In this document: piece after piece, positions 48,020 to 59,676 of the stretch
Layout of the letters: each line of letters begins with the position of its first letter
Position numbering within the stretch: the stretch's first letter is position 1
Assembly (NCBI GenBank): GCA_951802195.1
Contig: OX637622.1
Coordinates: 1,240,001 to 1,304,000, forward strand
Source: Tausonia pullulans
Lineage: Eukaryota > Basidiomycota > Tremellomycetes > Cystofilobasidiales > Mrakiaceae
Direction of reading: 5' to 3'
Length of the DNA: 64,000 bases
The notes under the pieces: model-generated
Told to the model about the DNA's origin: nothing
Seen by the model: only the letters and a program-made list of their open reading frames with translations
The model's database searches: none
Position numbers and translations under genes: made by a program

Positions 48020-49875
48020 AGCGAGACGAGTGACAAAGGCGGTCTTGCAAGCGATGGCGCAGGCTGCCGCTTTAGTAACGTGCTAGAGACCCAAGACAGA
48101 GAGAGACCCAGAGAGGCGATGACAGTCGATGAATAGCGGTAAGGTAAGGCAACGAGATAATCGATCACCTGAGCTGCTCGCCAGTGGAGCACACTCCCCT
48201 GGTGAGTCGCATGGTTCTTATCCGGTCTTGCCGTTCTGCCACGCTCCCCTTCCCAGTTCAAGCTTTTGCCAAACAACCACAACCCTCTCTTGTGGTGTCT
48301 TCCTGCCCCAGATGACGTGAGTCCTCCTAACGGCAGACATCTCAGCATCTCTTTCTGGACAGCCCCTCTCGCCTGACTGCAGATCCTCACCCCTCTTGCT
48401 GTCAGTGCATTCCAGCCTGTCTCGCCTTCTGGCCGAGGTCGTGCGCCTCATCCTCCATTAAGTTGTCAAAGACACTACTACCTTGCTATCTGCTATCCAT
48501 GTCTGTTGGGTTTGGTACCGTGTAAGTTGTTTGTTCACCCGGAAGCCCGCTCTCTCCCTCATTGGATGGAAGCGGGGACTGAAATGCTCGACTGCTACTT
48601 GTTTTCGGCGGGTCGTCAGTATTCGCTCTATCGACCTCTTCAGTTGGGGGGAAGGGAGTGTGTGTGGGGGGGGGGGGGGGGGGGAGAAGGGCGTCGGTAG
48701 TGGAGTGGACCAGAAGTGGTAGAGGTGGCATGGGCTCGCTTCGAGGTCTTGGGAAGGTCTCGTGAATTCAAATGATAGTCAGGGTGCAGGACAAACATTT
48801 ACGATGAACTGAGTGCTTTATGGACGAGGGTAAAACAACGGAGGGGATGAGAAGGATAAGAAAGCAAGGAAGTGCAGAAGCATGTGGCGGAAGAAGGGAC
48901 GAAGCAGAAGGAGTACTGATCAAGCAAACAGGAGGCTGCGCAGAACATCCGAAAGATGTCGAGTGGAAAGACAAGATCGGAAGCGTAAAAGCGCAGGCCC
49001 AGAAGTGGCCAGGCGCAGCCGAGATGGCGAGACCGCGAGATTCTGACATTCCAGGCATCTGACATCAGACCTTCCCGCTCGCCTTCTGGAGATATGAGCA
49101 GGATTTGGCGCCGGCTGTCAGGAAGGAAGGCTACAGTCAGCCTTCGGAGCCTCATATAGGTGGAATGGAAGGTTACTGAAGCTAACAGGGCGATGGTGAT
49201 ATGATAGCGAGGCGAATTGGCCGGAAGTGACGACTTGGGTGTCATGCGACCTGAAGTGACGGCATGAGTCCGGTGGTACAGCACGTTTCCCTTCAGTTGG
49301 CCTGAACAACCTGCGCTGAAGAACCAGCTTTTATGTCATTCATTCGAGGGACTTCGCGCGAACGCGCCGGTTTCGCGGTACGGTAGGGCAAAGAGGTGAT
49401 TAAGCCGAATTCAGCATCTTACGGCCATTCTGTAAGGAACCTAGGCTCGTAATGGCTGTGAAAGCTCGAGAGAGGGGCATGGTGACAGGCAACGACGCGC
49501 AAGGCTATCTGAGCCACACTCGCGGAGCTTACTTCTGACGCCATTGACAACCTACTTCCTGTTCTTTCCGCCGTACCCACCTCTTTCCGAGGGACAGCGT
49601 CATCGCGGAAAGTAGGTCGGCACAAAAATCACCTTTCGCAACGACCTGTCTTTATAAGTAAATCTTTGATCTGGGGACTTTCGCGGCGCCCCGATTAAAC
49701 AGACATGTGGACGCGGCTTTGTCGAACGAGGTTCGCTTCGCCACACCTCAATCGCACACGCTCGCCTTCTTCATTCCCACTGTGCATCGCTCATCTCATG
49801 CTCCAGCTATATTCGTGCTATCTCTCATCATCTCTCTTCCCCGGGGTTCCGCCCGTCATCTAGCCTCCACGGCTA
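48020..49875. other. 1.9-kb region without a supported gene
   Basis: The longest gene-free stretch. It starts as the ALG12 promoter. A run of 19 G lies at 48666-48684. Open frames (48799-49284 minus; a 52-codon frame 49705-49863 plus) have no recognisable product. TTTATAAG near 49650 could be a TATA-like element for a short plus-strand transcript. An unannotated noncoding RNA or very small gene could be here, but I cannot show one. Confidence 0.5.
48666..48684 (+). repeat. Poly-G run (19)
   Basis: Nineteen consecutive G preceded by a GT-rich string, in the intergenic region upstream of ALG12. Confidence 0.9.
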
Positions 49876-50483
49876 TCACTTCTCCCTCTCAACAGCCTCA
49901 TCAGCGTCCGCCTTCGCCGCTCGCTGCTCCACTGTCCGCCTCTGATCCTCCTGCAAGATCTTCCACGCGCCCCCACCAGTACGGTCGGGCTTGGGCGGGG
50001 TCATGAAGTACCACCATGCACCGTAGGCAATACTAAGGTGGAGTGGGGGGTGGACAAGATGAAGGGACGCGTCAGTTGGACGCGCTCTTGATTGAAGCGA
50101 CGACCTCGACTTCAACCTCCCTCCATCTCCCCTCCCTCCTCAAGCAGCCTGTAAACCGAAACAACCACCAAGACTCACCCAGTGACAGCTAATAACCATC
50201 CCAGCTGCCCCTCGGACATCAAGAACCCTGCGGCCCCCTTCGCTGCCTCCGGCATGCCAGCCGGGATTGGGACAACAGGGCGAGGAGAGTCGGGCGCTCG
50301 GGGGACGGAGAGAGTTTCGGGGCGAGGAGGGAGGGGGGTGCGCTTGACGTGAGGTGGAGGAGGGAAAGGGGATGTTGGTGTTGAGGAGGAGGCGCGAGAG
50401 AGAAGGGGAGTGAAGGAGAAAAGGGGGAGGTGGAGGCGGGAGGTGGGAGGGAGACGGGGGAGGGAGGATCTTAGTTTGGACAT
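49876..50483 (-). CDS. Small membrane protein, probably mitochondrial
   Basis: Two exons. The N terminus (MSKLRSSLPRLPPTSRLHLP) is Arg/Ser/Leu-rich without acids, like a mitochondrial presequence. A Pro-rich stretch follows, then one membrane helix split by the intron ('QLGWLLAVTGIAYGAWWYFM') and a soluble charged helix 'AWKILQEDQRRTVEQRAAKA'. Stop at 49876-49878. About 140 residues. An in-frame ATG at 50558 would add 25 residues. No family recognised; the layout (presequence, single TM, short helical tail) resembles small inner-membrane accessory proteins, which is inference only. Confidence 0.62.
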
Positions 50484-50806
50484 AAGCCGAGGGAAGGAGG
50501 GAGGACGAGGACGAGAGTGAGATCGATGGTTTATGGTGGTTGAGAGCGAGATCGTCACCTCCCGGTTACGATGCCCTCCTTCTCTTGTTCCTGCACATAA
50601 CTGAAAGATGCATGCATGCTCGTCGCTGTCTTTTCATTTATCCGTCTCGTTTCTCACACACGCGACAGTTAAGTATCTCGAATGTTTCATGAGATCGGCC
50701 AACAAAGACGGTACAAACAAGGCACAACAGGCGTTAGGACGTGAGGGGGACCGACCGGGATAATCAAAAGGAGAAAAGGCGAGACACGAGCAGGTGCAAA
50801 TACACG
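50484..50806. other. Short intergenic region
   Basis: About 320 bp between two minus-strand genes: RPB7 3' flank and promoter of the small membrane protein. Nothing else seen. Confidence 0.4.
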
Positions 50807-52253
50807 CTACTCGTAGTCCGCGATCGGTCCGAGGAAGTCATCTGAAGAAGACGAACGCCTGGTTAGTTAGACGCAGAGCCGAGGGAAATCTTCGAAGAAG
50901 TTTTCAACGCGCACCCTTGATGGAGCCGATGGCAAAGATCTCAGTCGCGTCGACCCTGGTGCCAATGAGCTTGCATCGTAGCTTAATGCCCTTCTCGATG
51001 ACCTCGCCTTCGCCCTCATCCGAGGCATAGCTTGGCGGGTTAGAGGTCGGGTCAAACTTCATCGTCGCCGGAAGGTGCTGGCCGGGGGCGCGCGTATGAA
51101 GGAAGCGTCAGTAATCGGTCACACAACAAAGGAAGGAAGAGAGTCGGAATTCTGCGGTTTCAGTGTGTGTAAAAGAAGCTACTAAACGACTTTTCCCAAA
51201 ACATAAATCAACATTCCTCCGAAGAGGTCATGATGTCCCTATGCAAGAGTATCATCCTTGAAGGAAGAGGTACAACGAGCCGAGCCACAAACGCAGCTCG
51301 CTCGAGGCCTAGAAGTGTGTGGACATTGCAAGACAGGAAAAGACTCACGTGTGTGGAGATAAAGACGCTCAAAGGACCGACATCAACAAAAACGCCCATC
51401 TGGTAAGCAGATGAAGGGTCAGTACAAGATTTCAAACGGGCGAGATTCAAGGAAGAATCACCTTGGAGACGTTGTTGACGATACCGTCGAGGACCTCACC
51501 CTTGAAGGGTTTCATGACAATAGCGGCTGTGCTCACCCGCTCACGCGCCGGTGAGCACCCCCTGAGCGCGAGAAGTCTAAACGATGAGAACAAGCTGAGG
51601 ATCGGAACGAACTGTAGCGCGTCTTGAACTCAGCCTCGCCCGTCCCGGGCGTGACCTTGCCGGACCCAACATCCAGAATCTGAAGGACGGCGATGATGTA
51701 CCTGAAAAGCGAACGAGGAACCAGAGCAGGAGTCAGTAACGTAGTCTCACAGTGTAACGCAGCGAGGGGACAAGCAACAAGACTCGAGAGTGGGGAGAAT
51801 GTCAGATAAAAACATTGTTCTCAGTGTAAGGGCGTTACTCCTTGAGTTCGAAGAGCTGAGTTTATAAGATCGGCCTGAGGCCTTTATCATCACTCTGACA
51901 AGCCGTTCTTCGGCTTGTCTCTCCTCCCCCTCTCTCTGTAGTCTTTGCTTCTCGTCGCTCGCATCGGACGCATAGGACAGGAGGAAAGAGACTGACCCAA
52001 TGCGACCCATGCAAGTGCCCTCGACGTTTTTGTAGAGAATCTCTTTGAGATGCTCCGTCATCGTCGGCCCAAAGTAGGACGGATGAAGGTGAATTGTCTC
52101 TGTGAGCTCTTTCTATCGGAAGGGAAGGGCGTTAGTGTCTGTTGGGAAGGGGGCGAACGAGAGATAGGGGAGGACGAAGGAGAGGGAGGGAGGGGAGGGG
52201 TGGGGGGGGGGAAGGGGGGTGAAGGAGAGAGAAGTACTAACGACGAAAAACAT
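50807..52253 (-). CDS. RPB7: RNA polymerase II subunit RPB7
   Basis: Half of the Rpb4/7 stalk that binds nascent RNA. ATG at 52251-52253; the first coding exon is just 12 nt (MFFV). It continues KELTETIHLHPSYFGPTM, 'EHLKEILYKNVEGTCMGRIG', 'YIIAVLQILDVGSGKVTPG', 'AIVMKPFKGEVLDGIVNNVS', 'MGVFVDVGPLSVFISTH', 'HLPATMKFDPTSNPPSYASD' and 'LRCKLIGTRVDATEIFAIGS', finishing DDFLGPIADYE with TAG at 50807-50809. These cover the tip RNP domain and the OB/S1 fold. About 170 residues, as in the family. The first intron is about 130 bp with a G-rich plus-strand sequence. Divergent from CWC2 with 360 bp between starts. Confidence 0.94.
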
Positions 52254-52612
52254 GGCGAGAAGGCGGGGCGGAGCGTGGGTCTAGCGAAAGAGACGCCTCG
52301 AAACAGGAAGAAGAAAGGGAGCGAGGCACGGAGAAGAATTTGCAGAGAGCAGTGGCACGGCGGTCAAGGCGTGATCAAAAGAAAGAGGGAGAGAGACAGT
52401 GGTCGTGGTTGAAAGCGAAGATGGAGGACTTTGCGCTTCCTCTTGAGGGTCCGCTGGGTCTGGCTGCTGAGCAGCCTTTCGCTGTTTCCGTTCTCTCCTC
52501 GTGGCGTCGCAAGCAAGAGGGCGGTGGCCGCACTCGCCCTCAGCGACTGAACGCCCGCCCTTCGCGCGCGGCCTTGCCTCATCACCACCACCACCTCTCC
52601 CCCACCTCCGAC
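52254..52612. promoter_or_regulatory. Shared divergent promoter region RPB7 / CWC2
   Basis: About 360 bp between the RPB7 and CWC2 start codons. An upstream ATG at 52421, in frame with CWC2, would add 64 low-conservation residues including five His; I treat it as leader. Confidence 0.5.
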
Positions 52613-54669
52613 ATGTCCACCTCGACGGAAGCCGTCTCCGCCAAGCCGCCCGTCAAGCGGTCAGTCTTGTTCCCTCAGCTTGTAGCGCGCTTGCCCTGAC
52701 CGTGTTTGATGTCTTCCCCCTCTTCCTCCCCCTACTTTGCCATCCATGTCTCGTCTCCAGGCTCAAGCCTGCCCGCAAACAGTGCAAGAAGGGCGAGTTC
52801 ATCGCACCCCAGCAGGAGCAGACGGGAAAGGAGTACAGTGAGTTGTCTTGCTTGCCTCAGGACTGTTCGTCGCGCGAGGCGGCCGACTCTGACGCGTGCT
52901 TTCGTCCTTCGCGCTCGACAGACATCTGGTTCGTCTGAGACGCGTCGAACGACCGCTGTATTGAATCCCGGGTGTCTGGCTGACACTGGGTTGATCAACC
53001 TCTCTTATCTAGGTACAACAAGGTATGTCTGCCTTATGACTCGCTCAGTCACCGTCACTGCCCTCGGCCTGGACCGGTTTCGAGTGAGAGACTGACCCGA
53101 CCACCTGGCCTTCCCGCTCGTCTTCGTCCGATCTCGCATGTGTAGTGGTGCGTCGCTTGGTCTTTCGAAGGAACAGTATGCATCTAGAACTCGAACTCAC
53201 GCGTTCGCTTGTGTTCTCTTCGCTCTTCCAGGGCTGGCGGTGACAAGGGCGACAACATGGATAGGTGCGTCGCGCACTTCTCTCTTGCTGCTCCTTCTCC
53301 CCTTGCCACACTCACTGATACCCTCCCTGTTCTATTGGTTCTGACCTTCTTCACTTCCTTCATGATCGCCTTTCCCCACCGCCCTCGCCTTTCAAAACAC
53401 GCCTCGCGTGTCTGTCCCCCTCTTTCACGCCTACCGCAACCATGACTGCTACCCTCACAGCCAGCAGCCTGCTCTCTCCCGCTGCATCCTTGCCCGCGAT
53501 TCAGGCTACACCCGCGCCGACGCCACAGGCACCAAGTACTGCTGTATTTATTTCGCTCGCGGAGCGTGCCCGCTTGGGTCCGAGTGCTCCTTCCTCCACC
53601 GGCTCCCGCCGCCGACTCACGTCCTTCCGGACGCGGCGCTCGACTGCTTTGGAAGGGACAAGTTCGCCGACTACAGGGACGACATGGGAGGTGTGGGAAG
53701 CTTCGGGAGGGTGAACAGGACGTAAGTTGAGCGAAGGAGCGAGTAACCCGACGACGACCCGACTGAACGCTGCTGATTGATCGTCTCTCATGTTCCCATC
53801 ACAGCCTCTACATCGGCCGCATTCGGGAGGACGGCACCAAGGCCGACACGGAGGAGAAGGTTCGACGGCATTTCGGCGAGTGGGGACAGCTAGCGCGAGG
53901 TATGTCTTCGCACGCGCCTTGGCACAATGTTCAATGTCCTGACTTGTCTCCTTCCCAGTTAACATTCTTCACACCCGCGGTGTCGCCTTCGTCACCTACG
54001 TCCACGAGCTCAATGCCCAGTTCGCTAAGATGGCGATGTCGAACCAGGCTCTCGATGCCGGCGAGGTCCTCAACGTGCGCTGGGCGACGGAGGACCCGAA
54101 CCCGGCGCAAATCCGGGTGGAGAAGCGGCGGGTCGAGCATGAGGGCAAGAAGGCGATTGAGGGCAAGATTGACGCAGGCTTTGCGGAGGCGGCGATGGCG
54201 GTGCAGGCGTTGGAGGAGGGAAGAGAGGAAGACTTGTATGCTCTGCCTGGGGAGACCGGCGGGGAGAGCAGGGGGAACAAGCGGGCGCGGATCGAGCAGA
54301 CAGAGGCTCCGGAGGTTGCTGCCGTGGTTGATGAGGACGATGAGGTGGGTTTCATCATTTCTGTCTTCCTCCTCTGCCGCTGTTGACTGACACTTTGTGA
54401 CTTGTTCGCAGGCCGCCACTATGCAGGCCGAAATCGACGCTGCCTACGCTGAGGCTGCTGCCCAGGAAGCCCAAGAGGAGGCTCAGATGCAGGCTCAGGT
54501 CCAGGCTACAGGCGGGCTGCTCGACCGTGACGCCTTGGAGGGGATGAAGTACTTCCTTCAGGTCAAGCGCCAGCGCGAGGAGGCCACCAAGATCTTTCCT
54601 CCCAAGGTCAAGAGCAAGCCGGCGCTGGGTCTGCTGGGTGGGTATGGGAGCGATGGGGAGGATGACTAG
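52613..54669 (+). CDS. CWC2: Pre-mRNA splicing factor CWC2 (NTC-related)
   Basis: Binds U6 snRNA and the intron in the active spliceosome. Ten exons: 52613-52659, 52761-52837, 52922-52928, 53013-53022, 53146-53147, 53232-53264, 53461-53721, 53805-53899, 53959-54344 and 54412-54669. They sum to 1176 nt, 391 residues plus stop, with all phases consistent. The Torus part reads 'KPARKQCKKGEFIAPQQEQ' then EYNIWYNKWAGGDKGDN, the CCCH zinc finger 'KYCCIYFARGACPLGSECSF' then LH, 'DCFGRDKFADYRDDMGGVGS', and the RRM 'TLYIGRIREDG', 'GVAFVTYVHELNAQFAKMA' and 'VRWATEDPNP'. The Ala/Gln-rich tail ends GLLGGYGSDGEDD. Three exons are 7, 10 and 2 nt. Confidence 0.92.
52922..53147 (+). other. Cluster of three microexons (7, 10 and 2 nt) in CWC2
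   Basis: Exon ACATCTG (52922-52928) lies between CGACAG and GTTCGT. Exon GTACAACAAG (53013-53022) lies between TATCTAG and GTATGT. Exon TG (53146-53147) lies between GTGTAG and GTGCGT. They spell EYNIWYNKWAGG with their neighbours. The next exon is open only in the frame that needs two added bases, fixed by its downstream junction. A 2-nt exon is extraordinary; an alternative 35-nt exon is discussed in the rejected list. Confidence 0.65.
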
Positions 54670-54946
54670 GGATGGTGGGATGCAGAATTAGTTTCTTTTG
54701 TGTCGCCGTTGGCCGAGATCGGAGAAAGCATGGAGCTGGCCCTTACAATGACAAAGATCCAGGATAAGGAGACTTAGTACTCACACCTACTCGATAGAAA
54801 GCGAAACTGGAAGAGTAAGCGATTAGATCCCATCGGCCGACTTCCTCGCGTGAGCGGTGTCCTCTCGGCCGGACTCGTTCGCGTTCGTCAGCGCTCCGTC
54901 TTCCTCCCAACCTCCACAACCTCCCTACCCTTCACCCTTTTCCGCC

Positions 54947-57900
54947 ATGCTCCCTAGATCGTCTTCGCGGCTCGCCCGCTCCGCATCGACACGCCGACTC
55001 ATTCCCACCAGCACCGCCTCCTCTTCCTCATCCTTGTCCGCCTCCCCTCTCCTCCGCATTTCGTCCCTCCACCGGTCCAGCGCCGCCGCCCCCGCCTCCT
55101 CGGCGACAACGGCGCCGTCTCTGCGGGCGTCCTTTTCCGTCCGTGTCCCGCTCGGCCAGAAGCGGTCGTGGGAGAACGCGCCGACGGCCAAGGACAAGAA
55201 GGACGCCGCTGCCGAGGGTGAGGCCGTAGCTCACGACGACGAGGCGGCCCCCGCCGCTCCGTCGTTTGGCGCTGCTGCTTCTGCCGAGGCGTCGTCGACC
55301 GGCGAGACTTCAACGGCATCTCCCGCTGATGCTTCTGCCGAGGGGGAGTCGTCCGAGCAGGGAGCTGCTCCTGTCGTTGCTGAAGAGGCTGATAGCGTCG
55401 AGGAAGCCGAGCCCTCCTCCCCGTCGACGGTGGCCTCGTTCGATCCCGCGTCTTCGTCTCCCGCGAAGAAGACAGCCCCCTCCTCCTCCACTTCCTCTAC
55501 TCGCCGGAGCAGAACCAGCACCAAGGCCACCAGAGCTGCTGCTACCTCTGCCTCTCCCTCGTCGTCGCCCGCCAACGCCAGCGCGTCCTCCCCTGACAGT
55601 GGCGACGCCTCAACGTTCATCCCGCCGGAGAATAATGGCCTCCACCTCACGAGGACGCTCATCCTCCCAGTCATGACGGCCGTCCTTCCTCCCTTCCGGA
55701 AGAGTGAGTCGTCCCTTCTCCGGCCTCTCTTGCCTTGATCCTCTGTTTTCTATGTCCGATCTGCGTCGACGTGGAAACTCACCTCATGCGACCGGTCCTC
55801 GACCCCGTCTTCTCTTCCTCCTTCCTCGACTTCCCGTACACGCGTCGTTGCCAGGCTTCACCGTCGACCATCCGGCTGTCGTGGACGCTATTCGTCAGCT
55901 CATCAAGCGGAACGAGCCCTACATCGGTGTTTTCCTGTATGTTTCGCCCTTCCCTACAGCTCGGCTCTACGTCCTCTCCCTGACTAAGCCCTTATGAAAT
56001 CGCACACATACTCTTCTCCCCTCTCCAGCCTCAAGGGCGCTAATACGGATGTCATCACCTCGGCCGACCAGGTGTTCCCGACGGGCGCTCTCTCCAAGAT
56101 CATCTCCTTCAGCCCCATCGCCGTCGCCGTCCCAGTCGATAACCCGTCCCAATCGTCGCAGAAGACGCGGCTCAGCGAGAAGTGGACGCTCACCATCGAG
56201 CCTCAGAGCCGGATCGCGATCGAAACACTTCTTCCGATTCCGGAGGCGCCCACGGAGGAGGCAAAGCAGGCAGCCAAGGAGGCCGCGGGGCAGATGATTG
56301 AGAGGGCGGAGGTCGATGTTGCAGGGGAGAAAGCGAAGGCGGCGCAAGCCGAGGAGATTACAAGCTTTGAGAAACTCGACGATGGAGCTGCCACTGAGCA
56401 GGCCGAGTTGTCATCGTCGGCTGCCCCCGTTACTGGTACGTGTCCGTTTCGACTGGCTTGTGAGAGATGAACCTCAGGCTGATCGACCCGATCCGTCTTC
56501 ACCCACCGCAGCCCCTCCCACTCTCGAGCTCGAGCAGCTTCCGGTCTCGCTTGCGGAAATCAAGCACCTCATCCCCCCGCCCATCGATCTCTTCGACCCG
56601 GCCAATGCCGAGCTCAAGGCCCGGGCCGCGCTCGTGATGCAACAGTTCAAGTCGCTCACATCGCGTTCCCAGATCCATACGGAGCAGGTGATGCAGATCA
56701 GGGCCAACTCGCCGTCATCGGTCAACTTTGTCGATATTGAGCACGACCCGTATCTTCTCCTGGACTGCATGGCCGCCGTTGTCCAGAGTGCGACGAGGGA
56801 GGAGCTCCAAGAGGTGCTCGACTCGGTCGACCTCCTCGCGAGGCTTACTGCGACTGGATCACTCCTCAAGAAGGACCTTGTGACGATCGAAATGCGGGCC
56901 CGGATCGAAAACGAAGTCCAATCGCAGTTCGGCGCCCGGCACAAGAAGATGGTCCTCGCCGAGCAGATGAAGGCGATCCAGAAGGAGCTCGGCCAGGACG
57001 GGGGGAATCAGAAGGACGAGGTCATCAACAAGTTCCGCGCCGCTGCTGCAGAGCTCAACATGCCTGCCCACACCCGCACAGCATTTGAGGCCGAGATGTC
57101 CAAGCTCGCAATGATGGAGCCGCAGATGAGCGAGTACACGTGAGTTGTGATTATCGCAAGGAGGGGACGGGGGAATGGGGAGATGCGATAACAGCACAGA
57201 CACTGACGCTTGCTTTCGGCTCCTCTAGCGTCACCCGGAACTACCTCGAATGGATCGTCGCCATTCCCTGGGGCAAACATACCGTTGACTCGTTCTCGAT
57301 CCCCTCATCGGTCAAGATCCTTGACGAGGACCACTTTGGTCTTCAGGACGTCAAGGACCGGATCCTCGAATTCCTCGCTGTCGGCAAGCTCCGCGGCACC
57401 GTCGAAGGAAAGATCCTCTGCTTCGTCGGACCTCCTGGAGTTGGCAAGACGTCCATCGCCAAGTCGATTGCTCGCGCGCTTGAGCGCAAGTTCTACCGCA
57501 TTTCCGTTGGCGGTCTCCGCGATGTCGCTGAGATCAAGGGCCACCGCCGAACCTATGTCGGCGCACTCCCCGGCAAGCCAATTCAAGCGCTTAAGCTCAC
57601 ACAGGCGGAGAACCCGCTGATCCTCATCGATGAAATTGACAAAATCGGCCAGGGCGGCTTCCAGGGGGATCCGTCGTCGGCGCTTCTCGAGCTCCTCGAC
57701 CCGGAGCAGAACTCATCGTTCAACGACCTCTATCTTGACCTCGCCGTTGATCTCTCCAAGGTCCTCTTCGTCTGCACAGCGAATTCGCTCTCAACAATTC
57801 CGGCCCCGCTCCTTGACCGGATGGAGATTCTGGAGATCTCTGGCTATGTCTCCGCAGAGAAGCGGGAGATCGCTGCCCGCTACCTCGGTCCGCAGGCCAA

Positions 57901-59244
57901 GAAGGCTAATGGCCTCGAGACGGCGGACGTCCAGATTGAGACCGAGGCGATCGACGAGCTCATCCAGAGCTACTGCCGCGAGAGTGGTGTCCGGAACCTC
58001 AAAAAGAAGATCGATCAGATTTACCGCAAGGCTGCGTTCAACATTGTCTCGGATATTGAGGCTTCCCAGCCGCAGACTCCCCCCGGCGAGGCCGAGGTTC
58101 TCTCCTCCACCCCTGAGCTGGCGTCCGAGCTTGCGACCGTTCCGCCACCTGCCGTTTCGTCGGCGTCCTCCTCATCCTCCCCCACCTCCTCCGCTTCCTC
58201 CGCTTCCTCCGACCCCTCTACCACCCTCCCCACCGGCACCCCAACTGTCCACACGATTAAACCGATGGACCTCCCTACCAACATCTCTCTTCGCATCACC
58301 TCAACTAACCTCAAGGACTACGTCGGTCCGCCGCTGCACCAGAAGGACCGGATCTACCAGCACTCGCCTCCACCGGGCGTCTCCAACGGCCTCGGCTACA
58401 CGGGTAACGGCGCGGGCGCGCTCATGCCGATCGAGGTAACGGTCATGCCGGGTAAGGGCGCAATTCTCACGACGGGCAAGCTTGGCGACGTGATCAACGA
58501 GTCGATCAAAATTGCTGTCTCGTACCTCCGGACGAACGCCTTCGCTCTTGGTATTACTTCGAAGGAGACGGACGTCATCCTGGGTGGATCGGCCGACCAG
58601 GACATCCACCTCCACATGCCTGAGGGCGCTATCGGCAAGGACGGGCCCTCGGCGGGAACGGCCATCCTCACGGCGCTCGTCAGCCTGCTAACCAAGACCA
58701 AGGTCGACCCGGATATTGGTGAGCCAATTTCCTCCCCTCTCGCAAAGGCGTGACTCGAGCCTGACGTACCCTTGCCCAACAGCTATGACCGGCGAGATCA
58801 CGCTCAATGGACAGGTTCTCCCCGTCGGAGGTCTCAAGGAGAAGATTCTTGCCGCCCACCGTTCGCGCATCAAGAGTGCGTTGTCGTTTTTGCTTGGCCG
58901 TGTTTTCTCGTTGTTAACAAGATTTCGTGCTACTCTGCAGAGCTCATCGTCCCTGCAGCCGTCCGTGGCGACATCGAGGCAAATGTCCCGGACTCAGTCA
59001 AAGAGGGCATCGAGATCATCTATGGTATGTCCCCTACTCCTCCAAAGCATCCCCGGCTTCTCTCCCCTCTTCCATCTGACATCGGCTTCATCACACAGTC
59101 TCCAACGTCCGCGAGGTCCTCTACGAGGTCTTCGGCACGATGCCCGTCGCCGAGACGTGGAAGGAGAAGTACCCGCTCCTCGAGCTCTACGGCGCCGGCC
59201 AGAGCCAGGTCGGCAGCGCCGACTCGCTCAATCTCCGGTCCTGA
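54947..59244 (+). CDS. PIM1: Mitochondrial Lon protease homologue
   Basis: ATP-dependent serine protease of the mitochondrial matrix. ATG 54947 starts a basic, Ser/Arg-rich presequence ('[20 protein letters not shown]'), then a long Ala/Ser/acidic low-complexity region. The LON N domain starts near 55660 ('[19 protein letters not shown]', '[17 protein letters not shown]'). The AAA+ module has Walker A '[13 protein letters not shown]' (about 57430), Walker B '[13 protein letters not shown]' and sensor '[20 protein letters not shown]'. A ~60-residue Ser/Pro insert (about 58060-58260) precedes the protease domain with catalytic Ser '[11 protein letters not shown]' and Lys in '[13 protein letters not shown]'. 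It ends at TGA 59242-59244 after '[10 protein letters not shown]'. Seven or so introns. All catalytic residues are intact. Confidence 0.93.
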
Positions 59245-59676
59245 ACTTGCTCTCTCTCTCCTCTGTGCCTATCCTCTGTGTCTCTATCCGCCCATCTGTG
59301 TCTCTTCTTCGTAGTAGAAAGTCCCTGGATCTTCAGCTTCGTCGACTCGTTTTTATACATCGCTCTCCATTCTCTCTCACTTGACGTCTCCCGCGACTGG
59401 AGGAGACGAGTATTCCCCCGCTACCACCCCACCCATTCCTCCACTTTTCTTATATTCTGGAATGATGCGATGAACGAAGGAATGATAGGGACTCATTGAG
59501 GGTTGAGGGATCGAGCAGGACGGGAAGGAAACAAAGCAATGGAGAGGGAGAGCGAAGATCATGAAACAACGGAGAACGGAGAAACCGAGACCGAGGGGAG
59601 GGGACACGGGGAAAGGAAGCAGACGACAGAGAACGACGGAACGAGGAGAGAAAGACACAGAGCCAACAGGCAGACC

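Noticed and set aside
48499-48530. Short ATG-exon (MSVGFGT) followed by a GTAAGT donor
   Set aside because: I could not find a convincing second exon; probably chance.
48799-49284. 161-codon minus-strand frame
   Set aside because: Cys- and Ser-rich without family resemblance or GC-rich third positions seen in the real genes.
49705-49863. 52-residue plus-strand frame with Arg-rich start
   Set aside because: A presequence-like start and TATA-like string are suggestive, but it is too short and unsupported to call a gene.
52421-52612. Upstream in-frame ATG for CWC2
   Set aside because: It would add 64 low-complexity residues with a His run. The family begins close to the Met at 52613, so I treat it as leader.
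53052-53092. A 35-nt alternative exon in CWC2 instead of the 2-nt exon
   Set aside because: TCACCG...TTTCGA before a GTGAGA donor would also keep the phase, but it inserts about eleven unrelated residues and loses the Trp of WYNKW. Kept as the main competing model; only transcripts can settle it.
54947-55640. Arg/Pro-rich overlapping frames within the Lon gene
   Set aside because: Shadows of the Ala/Ser-rich low-complexity leader.
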